In this document: one piece after another, positions 46,439 through 58,690 of the stretch | Layout: every line of letters begins with the position of its first letter | How positions within the stretch are numbered: position 1 is the stretch's first letter | NCBI GenBank assembly: GCA_034096865.1 | Contig: JAWQFJ010000524.1 | Coordinates: forward strand, 48,668-112,667 | Source of the DNA: Theodoxus fluviatilis | Taxonomy: Eukaryota > Mollusca > Gastropoda > Cycloneritida > Neritidae | Reading direction: 5' to 3' | Length of the DNA: 64,000 nucleotides | Program-made: the position numbers and the translations under genes | Notes under the pieces: model-generated | What the model was told of the DNA's origin: nothing | Databases searched by the model: none | What the model saw: the letters and a program-made list of their open reading frames with translations, nothing else

Positions 46439-46450
46439 TTGCGCATGCGT
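46439..46450. promoter_or_regulatory. NRF1-type palindromic site in the UBE2Q promoter
   Basis: TTGCGCATGCGT lies about 105 bp upstream of the UBE2Q start codon. It matches the NRF1 consensus (TGCGCATGCGCA) except at the last base. Such sites are typical of housekeeping promoters lacking a TATA box. Confidence 0.6.
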
Positions 46451-46869
46451 AGCAGTAGTCAAAAGTACTTTCTAAAGTCTGTATCTAAATTTGTGCACTG
46501 CTGTGAGGCAGGCTGCTGCTGCCCTCATTTGACATATCATACATAAACCATTTTTATTACTGTATTTCCTTTTCCGTTTTATTCTGGCCAGGGGGTTCCA
46601 AAAAGGTGATTAATTACTGACCCAGTACGAACGCACGCAAAAACTATGTTTTCATTGTGGAAAATCGATTGTCGAATTTCATCGTCATTTATGCTTCCTC
46701 TACAACATCAAGAAGAATTCTCTTCATCGACTTCTCCAGTACGTTTAACACTATCTAGCCACATAGTCTGTTGCAGAAAACCAGGAAGATGAAGATGAAT
46801 CCTGTCATGTGCAAATGGATGAACGATTTTCTCATAAACAGGTTGCAGCAAGTGAGAGTGAACTCACCT

Positions 46870-47700
46870 ATTCTGCCACCCTCACAACTAACACCGGCGC
46901 ACATGAAGGATGCGTAAGGTCATCGGTAATTTTCTCAATTTATACTTCTGACTGTGGGCCAATTAAATCCTGCCTGAGCAAGGACCACCTCTACAAGTAT
47001 GCTGACAATAATTAAAGCTCTTCTTGGTCTCATTACCAATGACAATTTCAAATGACTCTTTGGCGGAAGTACAGATCAAGGCTTGTCTCTTGGTGCGACA
47101 ACAACTTCCTCGAATTGAACATAAAAACAATAAAAGAGCTTGTTGTAGACTTCCGGGAAAAATAAGACAGAACACCCCCCCACCCCCACCCCCCACCCCA
47201 CCCCCCACCCCACCCCCACCCCCCACCACACTTGTTGTCGAGGGGAAGAGGTGGAGCATGCTCCATCTTATGCATATCTGGGTGTAAAACTCTGACAAAC
47301 TTGGCTGGTCTGAAAACACAACAACTCTTCATATGAAACGCCCGTCAGAGCTTTACTTTGTAAGAAAATTGCAGTCATTCAACATATGTGGAAAACTTGT
47401 ACATCTTTTCTATGAAGCAACTGTTCAGCCACTCTTGTCACATCTGTATCTCATGCTGGGGAGGGAGAGTAACATCACAGAGGAAACGCAAGCCGTCTCG
47501 TGTCATCACAGCAACAAAAAGAGTAGCCGGAGCTTTTTTCCGTCTGTGGCTGAAGTATACGACACTGCCGTAAAGACGAAAGTAACAGCTGTTCTCAAAG
47601 ATCCATCTCATCCGCTTTATGAATTTTACGTCACAGCCCGTTCTGGCCACCGCTTTTGGTCCATCGCACCGTGAACAGACTAAAAGATTCCTTCGACTCA
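46870..47700 (+). pseudogene. Degenerate Rex1-like reverse transcriptase fragment
   Basis: Pieces in shifting frames: NTGAHEGCVRSSVIFSIYTS with KYADNN (RT motif B to C, YADD-type decayed), RLVSWCDNNFLELN and ELVVDFREK. A C/A-rich insertion follows at 47176-47226, then KDPSHPLYEFYVTARSGHR. The order matches the 3' half of Rex1/Babar-type LINE proteins and parallels the better copy at 48478-49437. Frameshifts and stops make it dead. Confidence 0.75.
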
Positions 47701-47811
47701 TCATTAGTAAGAATGTTGCACATTAGCTCACATCGTGAGAAGAAATAAATGTAGGCTACTGTCTGAGCTCTTAGCATTGTTTGTCCATAAGGGAATATTT
47801 GAGGCTTAGCT

Positions 47812-47948
47812 GTGTGTCTGTGTCTGTCTGTGTGTCTGTCTGTGTGTCTGTCTGTGTGTCTGTCTGTGTGTCTGTCTGTGTGTCTGTCTGTGTGTCTGTC
47901 TGTGTGTCTATCTGTGTGTCTGTCTGTGTGTCTGTCTGTGTGTCTATC

Positions 47949-47983
<35 letters not shown>

Positions 47984-48015
47984 GTCTGTCTGTCTGTTTT
48001 TCTGTCTATCTGTCT
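47812..48015. repeat. (GTCT/GTGT)n compound microsatellite
   Basis: TGTGTGTCTGTC decamer-like repeats, then GT and TATG. Followed at 48061-48112 by a poly-C/T tract. Confidence 0.95.
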
Positions 48016-48266
48016 GACTGATTGACACCTGTGAGCTTTCAGCTGCACCCCACACAGTTTCACCCCCCCCCCCTCCCCCCTCCCCCCTCCCCCCTTCTCC
48101 CCCCCCCCCTTTTCCCTCTGTTTGGCCAGAATCTGCGACTACCATGTGATCGCCAACCTTGTAACGACAGCGATTGAGCCCAGACAGTGAATCGTTTAGC
48201 AGTCTACTGCATAATCGCATGCTGCACATCGCAACCGCCTCAGGAGGCAATAAAGAGTCTTGCGCC

Positions 48267-49437
48267 ACATTACAGTTCACAGTTCACAGTTCACAGTTCA
48301 CAGTAATTTATTCCGTCAAGTGACATAATATTTAAAAAACGAGCACGAGGAAAACTAAGCGATGAAGGCTAAAAGAAACAAAACAAAAAGCCAAACACAC
48401 GCATCCCTTACACACCCTAACACGCCGTTTATACAAAGAACATATGGACATTTCTCTCTGTACATCACTCACGCCACTCACGCAGCTGGACACAGACAAG
48501 AGATAAGACTGCACCCAAGACCAAAAAGAAGACCAACTCTCCCCCCCCCCCTCTCCCCCGCCATACTACACTCAATAGCAGTCCATATGTCCCAGAGGAA
48601 GCGCAAATGAGAAAGTGTCACTGTCACAGATGTGGAGAAGTGTGTGCGCACCGCCGACAGGATCAGCGGCGGCAAAGCTGCCTGGGGGGGGGGGGGGTTC
48701 TGGACAGCGTTGAGCTCCGTCACCGCCGTGGGGAAGCACGTGCGCGTTTTGAGGGACCTGAAACGACGGCCAGAGGGAAGGAGCTGGAAGAGGGGACAAG
48801 CAGGGTGGGAGGGGTCCGCCACAATCTTACGGGACTTGCGCACTATGCGCTGGGCGTAGATAGAGGCTAGGGAGGGCAGATCACGGCCGATGATCCTGCC
48901 AGCAGCGCGCACGACACGCTCCAGCTTGTCTTTCTGCTGTTGGGTGGCACCTCCGAACCACACACAGATGGAGAAGGTGAGTACACTTTCCACCACAGCA
49001 CGGTAGAACTGGAGCATGATCTCCGGAGACAGCCCAAACTTCTTGAGCTGCCTCAGGAAATACAGCCGCTGCTGGGCACGCCTATGGATGCCGTCAATGT
49101 TGTTGCCCCAACTGAGGTCAGAGGAGATGAGCGTGCCGAGGAACTTAAAACAGTCCACGATCTCGATGGCCTGGCCGCCGATCATCAGTGGATCGATAGG
49201 AGTCGGATTCTTCCTCAGGTCGACAATCATCTCCTGGGTCTTGGTGGTGTTCAGCTTCAGACTGTTCTCATCACACCACGACACCAAGCAGTCGACTTCT
49301 CGGCGGTAGTGGGATTCGTCGCTGTTGGAGATCGCACCTTCGACTGTGGTGTCGTCCGCGAACTTGATGAGCTGCACAGACTCGTGATGGAACACGCAGT
49401 CGTTCGTATTATCTGCATAGTCACATGGTACGCTGAA
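48267..49437 (-). mobile_element. 5'-truncated Rex1-like LINE with heptamer tail
   Basis: The minus-strand frame 49395-48478 carries the second half of a LINE reverse transcriptase: LIKFADDTTVEG (motif C), LVSWCDENSLKLNTTKTQEM (motif D region), FKFLGTLISSDLSW, YRAVVESVLTFSICVWFGG, DPSHPACPLFQLLPSGRRFR. No endonuclease or fingers are present, so it is truncated near 49437. The 3' end carries about four AACTGTG heptamers (48267-48304). The frame is open for 305 codons, so the insertion may be fairly young, although a G10 run at 48687 may have altered the C-terminus. Confidence 0.85.
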
Positions 49438-49777
49438 AGATGGTGAACTGTTTTGTGTTTAATGAGAAAGTATAATTCAGGGGCGGATCAGTTCTTCTTT
49501 GTTTTGGGGTGGTGGTGGTTCCAAACTTTTTTGTAGGAGGGGTGAGGGGTGGGGGGTGGGGGATGGGGTGGTAAGGCTGTGAAGGCGCGAAGCGCTGAAC
49601 CGACGGCGAGAAGCGCCTAGTTTGCTAGGGGTGTCCGGGGACATGATCCCCCGGACAATTTTGAAAACCAGGATGCAAAATGGTGCAATCTGGTACATTC
49701 TGATGGTGATTATCGCCAGTTTGGGATCAGACACCCCCCCCCCCAAAAAAAAAAAAAAAACTTTTTTTTTTGCTGTT

Positions 49778-49834
<57 letters not shown>

Positions 49835-52800
49835 TGTGTGTCTGTGTGTGTGTGTGTTTCCGGAAACCCCAGAAACGCCTCCCCCCTCCCCCTCGTCCGC
49901 CCCTGTAACTCTTGCGAATACTGAACATAATGAAACGGACACACTGTCTGCAAATAATTCATTTATTTCCATTGACAGAAGTTTGATGCCACCCTCATTT
50001 ATGGTCTCCATCTACTTTCAAGTCTCGAAAACATATGTAGATTCGTGTGGTTTAAAGTTGTGGGTAACCAATGGGACGACAACTCGCCCTCATGTTGAGT
50101 ATACCACGGATCTATATATATACTGAGCCGGACAGAATGGGACTATCATATCATGTCAAAATACGATCAACGGTAGAAATAGAAGGATCTCATATACATT
50201 AAGCTTGTGGTCAGTTGTTGTTGCTTGATTCATATTTGTCAGATGTACTCGGTGTCCTGATAATTGATGGTCCTAGTTACAACTGGTGATTAAATACCAG
50301 TCTCTGAACTAGCGACTATAATTTGTGTGTGAGTGAGAATTAACGGTTGAATGTATCTTGGAGTTTGGTGAAATACTGCCCTTGGACTCATTCTGGTGAA
50401 GAGTCCCGACATGAATTACGCGTGCGGACACTTATTTGCATTTTCATTTCTTGTAGTTGGGCGCACTGGAAAGCCACCGCGCCAATCCCCCCCCCCCCCC
50501 CCCCCCCCCTCCCCCGATCACTCCTTCTTCCTCTCCTAGTTTGACCAGAGACACTATAATAATGTTACTATAGTATCTCTGGTTTGACTAGCACGCAGAG
50601 AAGACTGACAGGCTGGCCCGTCCCCATTCAGCGTGGCTGAGACTTCAGAATGGCCCGTCCCTTGTTCTTGTGTAGTAAGCCGGCGGTGTTAGTGTTCACC
50701 CAGTGGTTATTGCGCCGGGTGATTTCCAGACGCGAAATATCTGCGTCCAATCCGCTCTATCCTTTAGGTAGCGTCTGACCTGGAACAGTCTTTCTGCGGT
50801 TGAAATATTGAAATATGCTGTTTTCTCATTGTGTGGAAACTGGCTTTATTTTCGCACTAATATTCAGCGATGATATGCATTGTCGGTATGTGCACTCTGT
50901 CATTTAAATTGGAATTCTGTAAGCAAGTATTTTGTACAAAGCATTATCTGTGAATAACAATCACAGTTCCAGAGACAGGCAGGCAGACTATCTCAGCCAA
51001 CCATCAGCCTGCTTTCTTGCGTAGGATTAATATCATTGGTTCAGGAAACCCCGTATAAAGCGCGGTAAAAAGCGGTTGGACATTTGTCCAGTTCTTCGGA
51101 GCTTGGCTTGCACGGTCATTATCTCGACGCTGACCAGCGGTGCCTCGCCCAGGATGACCAGAAAGGTCACGCTGCAGCGTAGTTTGATGTCATTGGTTGA
51201 ATGCAGAGCCGCAGTGCGGAAGTGGTCGCCTTGTTTGGAGCTACAACGCCCATCTCGGATAGTGATAAAAACTACAGGAAGAGTATTTTTAAATAGCTCT
51301 GCAACCCCAATGGAGTGAGAATATAGAGTAGAGTTTCTAAACGTAAGAGTACAATGGAGGAAGAGGAGGAGGAGCGATCATATTTGACATCACTAACGGA
51401 GGAAATTGTGAGTTAATGGTGTCATCTGACCACTGCAGCTTCATGTGCCGAATGGAGCTTGTTTATGTGAACAATTACTATCAATTGCCCACTCCACAAC
51501 AACTAATAGTCACGTGAAAGTAAAAACGGCTGATTTTACACGGTATTTCTAAGTGTTGCTCAGACTGCACAGTATAGCTCCTAATGATGAACCATACTGA
51601 ACGTCGTTCTGGAGCTATCGCATCTCTAAGGATAGCACATGCTATCAGGCTGGATATGACCGTTCAACATTTTTCTTTCAGTTTTTCACGTGAAGTCCCA
51701 CAAGTACCCAGCTTTACTCCTAGATAGATATAGAAGGGATAACCAATTAAGCACCTTGCTAAAAGATGCAACTCCTGCATGGATCCGCGCAGCTTCGAAC
51801 ACGACATGCACTGACCGTGGGCTGCTGCAGGTCGAGCGCTTATAAAACGCACGTACCGCTCTTGTCACTTATTGGCTGTTTCGATTTTCGTATGGAATTA
51901 GGGATTGTCTTTGTGAGTTCAAAGAGTCGGGGATTTAAGGTGAGAACGTATAAGACTTTCATTGCAAACACTGAACTCTTTCCGGAAAAAGACATGCCTA
52001 CAGAACATCACAGCAACAGGTAGAATTAATTGGTTACCGTGTCCTACCTCTCCAAATGCCGGAACAGACTATATTTGGTGGTGCCCGAGATTCCGACATC
52101 TTTGTCAGTCGAGAATCATTTTATTAAATGGTTCGGTTCTCTACATAACAATCTCAAAACATATAGCGTTATGCTTAAATTGTGAATTTCCTCTGTGCAT
52201 GTTTTAAAAATGAAACTGATGCGGTGTTTACATTTTTCAGTGAGGTCCTCGTTGTTGATACTGCCAACGGGTAAGTCGACTTCTCACTGTTTGTTTTGAT
52301 GTTGATCATCGATCACCCTTGCATCTGCCACAGATCTATATGCAACTGCATATCCTCGCTGGAACTTACGTTTCTCGACTGCGAATGCACGCATTCTGTG
52401 AAATTTTGAGAGGGTCTCGGCGATGTGCGATCGTAGTTCACTCCGCTCGATCGCTTCTGACGTCTGCGTCAACGCGAGTCGAACAACACACGATTCCATA
52501 CAGTACAAGTATGTTTTTGCTCGAGTATCCACGAGAACAGTGCACGGCTTGGTATTTTTTCTAGCCTCACCTATTCAAGCACACTTTGACGTTCACTTTA
52601 GATTGCTGAATCTTTCAGCGTCTTAACCTGTGGAAACAAAAAGCGACAGCCAAAAACACAACAACAATGCAAACAAGAACGAGAACTCTCTTACATAGAA
52701 GCGATTGCACCGGAAATCAGCTGTGGTGTTATGCATGGGTTGTAGACGTGATCAGTACTGGGGCCAGAAATCAACAACTTTGTTCGTTTAGCGCAGATTA

Positions 52801-53198
52801 GGGCATCCCAATTGTAATTTCAATTGATTGTGATGAGCTGAAGACGGTTTTCCTTTTTCTTATGGCAGACTGAGCGTTTGTATGGCGTTGTACGTAGCGT
52901 AATTTTCTCAAAAGCTTGATAATGACACACGATTACTAAATTACAGTTAGGGCTTCGTTCTCAACTATCTTCCTTGTAGTTGTACCAAAGATCCTATGTA
53001 TAAAGGATCTTTGCTTGTACCACGCCCATACTGTGTAGAGTTGCTGTATTGGAAATGCAAGCCCTTGTACATGTACATCTAGATTATAATAATGTTAGCT
53101 ATCTTGCTGTCCAGAACGGTCATTTGTCGATTTGCAATGTCCGCCCTCGTAAGCGCTCGCGTTTCCTCCTTAGGTAACCTAGATAAACGCAACGTTTG

Positions 53199-53296
<98 letters not shown>

Positions 53297-53767
53297 CAAA
53301 GGCATGGTGTCTCGAACCATTCTGTGAACCCGAGTCAGCAGGCGAAGTCTAGTGGACTAGAATGATCTCGAACTGCTATTGAACCAGGATCTCGAGTGCC
53401 GTTACATAGCGCTCTAGCATTGTGTAGGCCTAAATGTGGCCAGGCGGAAAGAAAGATTGAACTTGAGTTTAGCTGCCATACTTCATGACCTGTCTCAGTG
53501 TCTGAGCTGGGGAGAAGCTTTGTTCGGAGGTTAGCAACATAACAGTGAAATTATGTTTGTGCTGGATAGCCCCTGAGTGATAGGAGGGTTAGAGTATCGC
53601 ATTGTCGTCTGCAAGCTTGGAAAGCCTTGGCAGCAGAGTGGCATCGTCTATACCTACTTGTCCTGATATAGTTTGCTTGAAAATTATAGTACCATTCGTC
53701 ATTATCTTTCTTAGCAGGCCACCAAAACGCTCATCACATCACTTGTTCTGTCTCGACTATGGAAACT

Positions 53768-53841
<74 letters not shown>

Positions 53842-56062
53842 CACATCAAAGGGGTGCCAGAAAGAACGGTTGATTATCTCATATACCTGGGCATTGTTGT
53901 CTGAAGGCGCCCTGAATAAAGAGATTTAAACTAGAATCTGTAAAGCCAATGTGCTGGTGGAACCGTTAATGTGCTGGTGGAACCGTTGCAAAACATATCT
54001 GATTGTGGGCAAAATAGGCCATGTGCAAACCTGTTGTGCTGTCCGGCCTGCCACGTGAGTATGAAGCATAGAGTACATTTTGAAGAACACATCATCTGCT
54101 AGCTTGTGATGTTCCACACTCACTCACGCAGACCCTGCAATGCACCATCACACATGCATACACAAATGTAATGCACATACACATAACTGCATAACTAGTG
54201 CATGCCCACGCGCTCAAGCACGCATGCACACGCACGCACGCGCACACACACGCACACACACGCACAATCAAACACAAACATATACACACACGCATGCACA
54301 CACTCACGCACACATTCACGCACATATACGTGTGCGGGACACACACTTACAAGCACGCACATTTACATAAGTGCATGCTCACGTATACATACGGGGCATT
54401 ATTATAATGATTGTGGGAGAGAATTCTCTCGTTATCTGCGCTCCTAAGCACAATCTGTAGAAATGCTCTATCGAGTAGTCTCATAATTATAGCAACGCGT
54501 GTCATGTCAGCTAGTCGTGCACTGTGCAGCTTATCTAACATCTCCCGAATCCCTCAGCGATATAGGGAATACAAAGCTGGAGCGTGCGTTCCTGTGTGCG
54601 GGTGTGAAAGCAATATGGCTGGTCCAGTCAGATGCGGTGGGACCTTTGATTGATGGGTTGATGGCGATTGCTGCATGGCAGTGGCATAAATCAGTCAAAA
54701 TAATCAGGACTGTCCCATTACCCCATTGTGGGAGGAGATTCTACTTACTTCGCTCGGCTGTGATGACGTCGATGTATTGCAACGCCGGGAAACTCAACGG
54801 CACCCTTTCCATGTGTTCACACATTGCTGTGCACTTCTTTGGGGGGATGGGGGGGGGGGGGGGGGGTCGGGGGGAAGGATCGTTCAATCAGTTAGCAATA
54901 TTAGATGTATTTGTATTCATTACTTGCCTGTGGATGTCGAGTCAGTGATTAACAAATTAGCGTGGTGATATGTAGGCCTAACTAGGAGAATTTCCACTTT
55001 TGGTACGTGAAAGAGGACAAAGATATAAGTGTGCAAAGTGTGCCTCATGCTCAACGCTGACTATTCTTAATCTTTCTTTTAACTTTCTAATAACAGTTCT
55101 AATATTTAGTTTTCCTCTGTAAGAATACGCAATTGTGAAGCAACAATAGCAGTAACCGCAGAGGCGGCAGCAGTAACAGCGGTCACCATCAAAACATGAC
55201 CATCATCGTCGAGTAAGTATTTCTTTTGAAGTGTTGATACAACACAGTATGAGATTGACTAAACGCAACCAAGAATGATCCTACCCTACATTACACAAAA
55301 TTATTCTGTGTTGACCGTGTAGTTACAGTGCAAACAATTTACTGAACACATTTTGGATTCAAGTACGTACATTATTAAAGAACCCAAACGCAGCCTTTGT
55401 CAACAAAGAACAATATATACGAAGCATCATTTACAGGGCAACCCTTCGTGAATAAGTCTCTCCATGTACAGAACATGGCCAGCCATTCATGAGACCAAGG
55501 GCATTCTCCATGACGAATTCAAGCCGTTGTCCAGGCCACATATGTCCAGTCACTTGCTCCGAGGCTTGTGTAAGCAACTTGTACATGTAGATCCTGGCGA
55601 CTCACCACTGCGTGAAAATTGCGTCTACTTTGGTACAGGTAAAACAAACCTGGAACCGCTCGAAGCCTCTCTCCTCGGCTGGTGCCCCGTGTTGCTGGGT
55701 GTGTGTGTGTGTCAAATTCCAGGAACTCAGGCAGGGGCTGCCCCAAACAGCCAAAGGGGCTATTGTGGGGTCATCAGGACGACATCAGATGACTGACTCG
55801 ATTTGTACAGATTCGAGAGGGATGCAGGACCTTTTAATCACCGTTGCAGTCCACCTGGGATAAAACTTCCTCAGAGGATCTTGAGGCTAACCCAAGCGCA
55901 TAAAGATACTATATGGTCGCCGAAACTCCTCATCTGTACCTGAGAACCACCTCCATAATCATCTTTCCACAAGGAGAAATAAGTAAGTTCCCATTGGCAC
56001 TCGAAGGTGACACGTGAGGGCTCCACCGACACCTGCAAGCAGACGTGGCTGGCGGTCAGCGT
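49438..56062. other. Region without a confidently recognised gene
   Basis: Holds scattered simple repeats: (GT)n 49786-49860, C-run 50487-50516, (CT)n plus (CA)n 53201-53292, (CT)n 53772-53836, CA-rich 54120-54370 and a G-run at 54841-54866. One minus-strand frame at 51050-51310 is open for about 85 codons after a plausible acceptor but matches no family I know. Confidence 0.5.
50537..50582. repeat. Short imperfect hairpin
   Basis: CCAGAGACACTATA and TATAGTATCTCTGG pair across a 10-base loop with one mismatch. Confidence 0.6.
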
Positions 56063-56229
56063 CTACTTGGTGAGGTCGGTCTGGGCAATGCACATGACGT
56101 CATTGTCGACGTCAGACTTGCGTCGCTTCTGGAGGGCCCCGATGACCAGCAGCACCACGAACTCGATGAGTTCCGTCAGAGAGAGCAAACTGGCACCGAG
56201 GAACAACCCCATGTGGCCTCCCAGAGACC
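56063..56229 (-). CDS. Terminal exon of a DEG/ENaC-family ion channel gene
   Basis: After an acceptor ending GGCGTTGCAG, the minus-strand frame reads SLGGHMGLFLGASLLSLTEL then IEFVVLLVIGALQKRRKS and ends IAQTDLTK before TAG. The GGHMGLFLGAS..S..E block is the conserved start of the second transmembrane segment of DEG/ENaC/ASIC sodium channels, which includes the Gly-x-Ser-type selectivity filter (here GAS). It is followed by the helix and a basic juxtamembrane stretch, as expected. Only the last exon is visible. Earlier exons should lie at higher coordinates, where retroelements now fill the window. In molluscs this family includes the peptide-gated FaNaC channels; the subtype cannot be told from this exon. 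Confidence 0.82.
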
Positions 56230-56584
56230 CTGCAACGCCAGAGGTGAGCAGTAAGTGCCGGTCGTACTGAAACTTGTGAAAGGCACGGAGACGTTTGGAT
56301 TTCATCCATATGGCATGAGACAGGTTCACTGGAGGTCAAGCAAAAAAACAACCTGTCAGCCATTTTTCAGGTATACGAAAACGAGGCCATTCACTTTTAC
56401 ATACGGTCCGTCTTTTTTTTAAACGAATAAATATCGGTCGATGGTGGCCACAAATGGATCCAAACATGAACAACGTTTTCTTACCATATTAAATCACCGA
56501 TAATATTGTTATTGTATACTTAAATTTAAAAAAAAGATTTGTGGACAACGTTGGCAAAATGTAGTACGATTAACCCTTGTATGC

Positions 56585-56790
56585 GGCCAAGCGTCAGCAT
56601 CGGTTTGGAATACTCCCCATGGAGCGGAGTTGGTGCTGGTACCTGACTGTGTGCGTCTTAAATGTCTGTCATTGTGTTTGTTTTGAGGGACCAGTGAGGT
56701 TTGATCAAGATGCCCAGTGATCAGGGGGTAAAGTGTAAAGCGGTTTGAGACCCAGACAAAGGGTGTAAGTCGCTATATAAAACCACACCT
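56585..56790 (+). mobile_element. Short dispersed repeat, SINE-like, copy 2
   Basis: Carries GGAGTTGGTGCTGGTA, TGCCCAGTGATCA, GGTAAAGTGTAAAGCGG, TTTGAGACCCAG and CTATATAAAACCA, matching 10232-10437. Confidence 0.65.
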
Positions 56791-57028
56791 TCACCTTGAC
56801 CTTTTTTTACAATCACAAAACAATTTGTAAACAAAACGTTTATGTCTGCAGTACTGTATTGCAGTAATGTCCTACTGATGTATAAGCTAGATGCTGCTTT
56901 GTTAACGTGCGTGCACTAGGACATGCACTTTTGTGCACACACTCAAGCATATACATATGTGCAAACACATGCTGGCACGCACGGATACTCATGCACATTG
57001 CACGCGCGCGTACGCGCACACACACACT

Positions 57029-57054
57029 CACATACATACATACATACATACATA
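57029..57054. repeat. (ACAT)n at the 3' end of retroelement copy A
   Basis: Six ACAT units between a CA-rich tract and the element's terminal ATCAAAA. Confidence 0.9.
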
Positions 57055-57583
57055 TCAAAATGACTTTATTCATGAAAGAATAGTGCAAGTCTGCACACAT
57101 GAATAGGTACATGAAGAAGAGTACAACACAAGACAGGACACTGCCTAGTAGCAACAGCAACAGCCCATGAGATCATTTCACACATTAACCACTCTGGTCT
57201 TTCCCTTATATCAATTACCATTAGTTAGAAACAACACCAGAATAGGTATTTACAACAATTCATAATTACCATCACTTTCCTTTTCGGCAAGTTACTTTCA
57301 ATCAGATGTTAATGATGTATACCCTCATTACTTCTCGACATTTCTCTTCACCCATGAATTTGATAACACTTCTTTTAACTTCACAAACACTTAAGTGAAG
57401 TCCAACTGCAAGAGTGGCAATGATATAATAAGGATGTACACATCAGAGGATCTCCACCCACATTGATACAATGCATGGCTGCAGACATGAGCACGTGCAA
57501 TATTATACAGCAATTGCAGCACAAAAAACAGGTTATTGATGTTAATACAAATTTCAAAATACAAAGTTGTGGTGGGGCAATCC

Positions 57584-57611
57584 AAGGGGAGTAATTCTAT
57601 TACCTCCCCTT
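57584..57611. other. Hairpin just after the retroelement stop codon (copy A)
   Basis: AAGGGGAGTAAT pairs with ATTACCTCCCCTT across a very short loop. A related hairpin is at 63275-63302 in copy D. Confidence 0.5.
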
Positions 57612-57676
57612 AGCTGTGAAACAATGACTGGACTGTCAGTAGTCACTGAGTTCAAGTATCTGTCTGCCTTTTCTAC

Positions 57677-58690
57677 TCACCCCTCACCCGGCAAGACCTT
57701 CCTGCATCTTTGTTTCCAAATCAGGCTAGAGCCTATCATGGCACTGACAGACAAGTATCTAGCGATGCTCTTTGCCCTGGATTTGGCTATCCCTACCATC
57801 TGCAGTCCACTGATCACACGACTGTGAACACTTCCAAGTGCTCCCACAACAAGAACACAGATCTTACAATTAAATCCGTTGTTCTGGATTTCTGCACAAA
57901 GTGGGAGATACTTGTCAAACTTTGCGTTGTAGCATTCTTCGACAAAAGCGTCGAATGGAACCGATACCTCCACTATTGTGCATGCGCCACTTTCACTGTC
58001 AATTACACACAAGTCTGGTTTGGTGTGACGCACGCCTTCAAACGGCTGGCTACTGCTTGTGAAGTGGGACCGGGTCACGATCTGGTTAGTTAGGAGCAGA
58101 GCTCGGGGGTTGACCTCGCTCACAACCCTTCGCACAATCTCTACCACTCTGTCATGTCGTTTCTGGATTGCGTCCTTGCTTTCTCTGCAGCCGTTGAGAA
58201 TGTGGCTGATTGTCTCTGACGCAAATCCACACCTGCCACATTCTTTGGGGTGGATTGCAGGGTAGTAGGTGTGCAGCAGGGTGTTGCATTCTGCGAGCTG
58301 CAGTCTTGCCTTTGTTACGAACTTTGTTAGTTTATCGCTCAATTTCAGGTTGTTTAGATGGCAGGATGACAGGGTGTGGTCGATGCCTGGGGAACGCGCG
58401 ATTCTGCCCTGTGATTCTTTCGCCTTCCATACTTCCACAAGCTTATCAAGCTGCAGGCTTTTGAGGAAGGTGAATGCGCTCGTAGCGTCTTTGAGGCAGA
58501 CTTCTACATCTTCATCCACTTCGGCATAGAGCACGTAGCTGTTGTTTTCTTGTAGCTGGAGCCGAACTTTTAGTCTAGCGCAGAGTTCATTCAGATGAAT
58601 CCAGTGGGATTGTCTCCAGTTCACTCTGGATTCCTTGAACAAGCCTGTAGTTCCTGTCAGTTTTGTATCCTGCAAAATTGTTCTCATCAA
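57677..58690 (-). CDS. Retroelement ORF, C-terminal zinc knuckle and restriction-like endonuclease
   Basis: 337 codons overlapping the RT frame by 104 nt, offset by one base. It is the natural continuation of the same protein, not a separate gene. CGRCGFASETISHILNGC (residues 151-168) is the CX2CX7HX4C knuckle of R2-type elements. HTKPDLCVIDSESG (about 222-235), followed by TIVEVSVPFD, gives the PD...D/E pattern of the restriction-like endonuclease. The tail FNCKICVLVVGALGSVHSRV and SVSAMIGSSLIWKQRCR recurs in the truncated copies downstream. The endonuclease nicks target DNA to prime reverse transcription. Confidence 0.88.
   Translation of the reverse strand: MMRTILQDTKLTGTTGLFKESRVNWRQSHWIHLNELCARLKVRLQLQENNSYVLYAEVDEDVEVCLKDATSAFTFLKSLQLDKLVEVWKAKESQGRIARSPGIDHTLSSCHLNNLKLSDKLTKFVTKARLQLAECNTLLHTYYPAIHPKECGRCGFASETISHILNGCRESKDAIQKRHDRVVEIVRRVVSEVNPRALLLTNQIVTRSHFTSSSQPFEGVRHTKPDLCVIDSESGACTIVEVSVPFDAFVEECYNAKFDKYLPLCAEIQNNGFNCKICVLVVGALGSVHSRVISGLQMVGIAKSRAKSIARYLSVSAMIGSSLIWKQRCRKVLPGEG

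Noticed and set aside
51050..51310. Minus-strand frame open for about 85 codons after an acceptor-like GGGGTTGCAG (LFKNTLPVVFITIRDG and on)
   Set aside because: No family recognised, no paired donor in phase identified, and no neighbouring exon. Not strong enough to annotate.
54140..54447. His/Thr-rich ORFs
   Set aside because: Translations of an imperfect CA-rich tract.
55464..55796. 110-codon plus-strand ORF near the channel exon
   Set aside because: No motif, on the opposite strand to the DEG/ENaC exon, and includes a GT dinucleotide tract.
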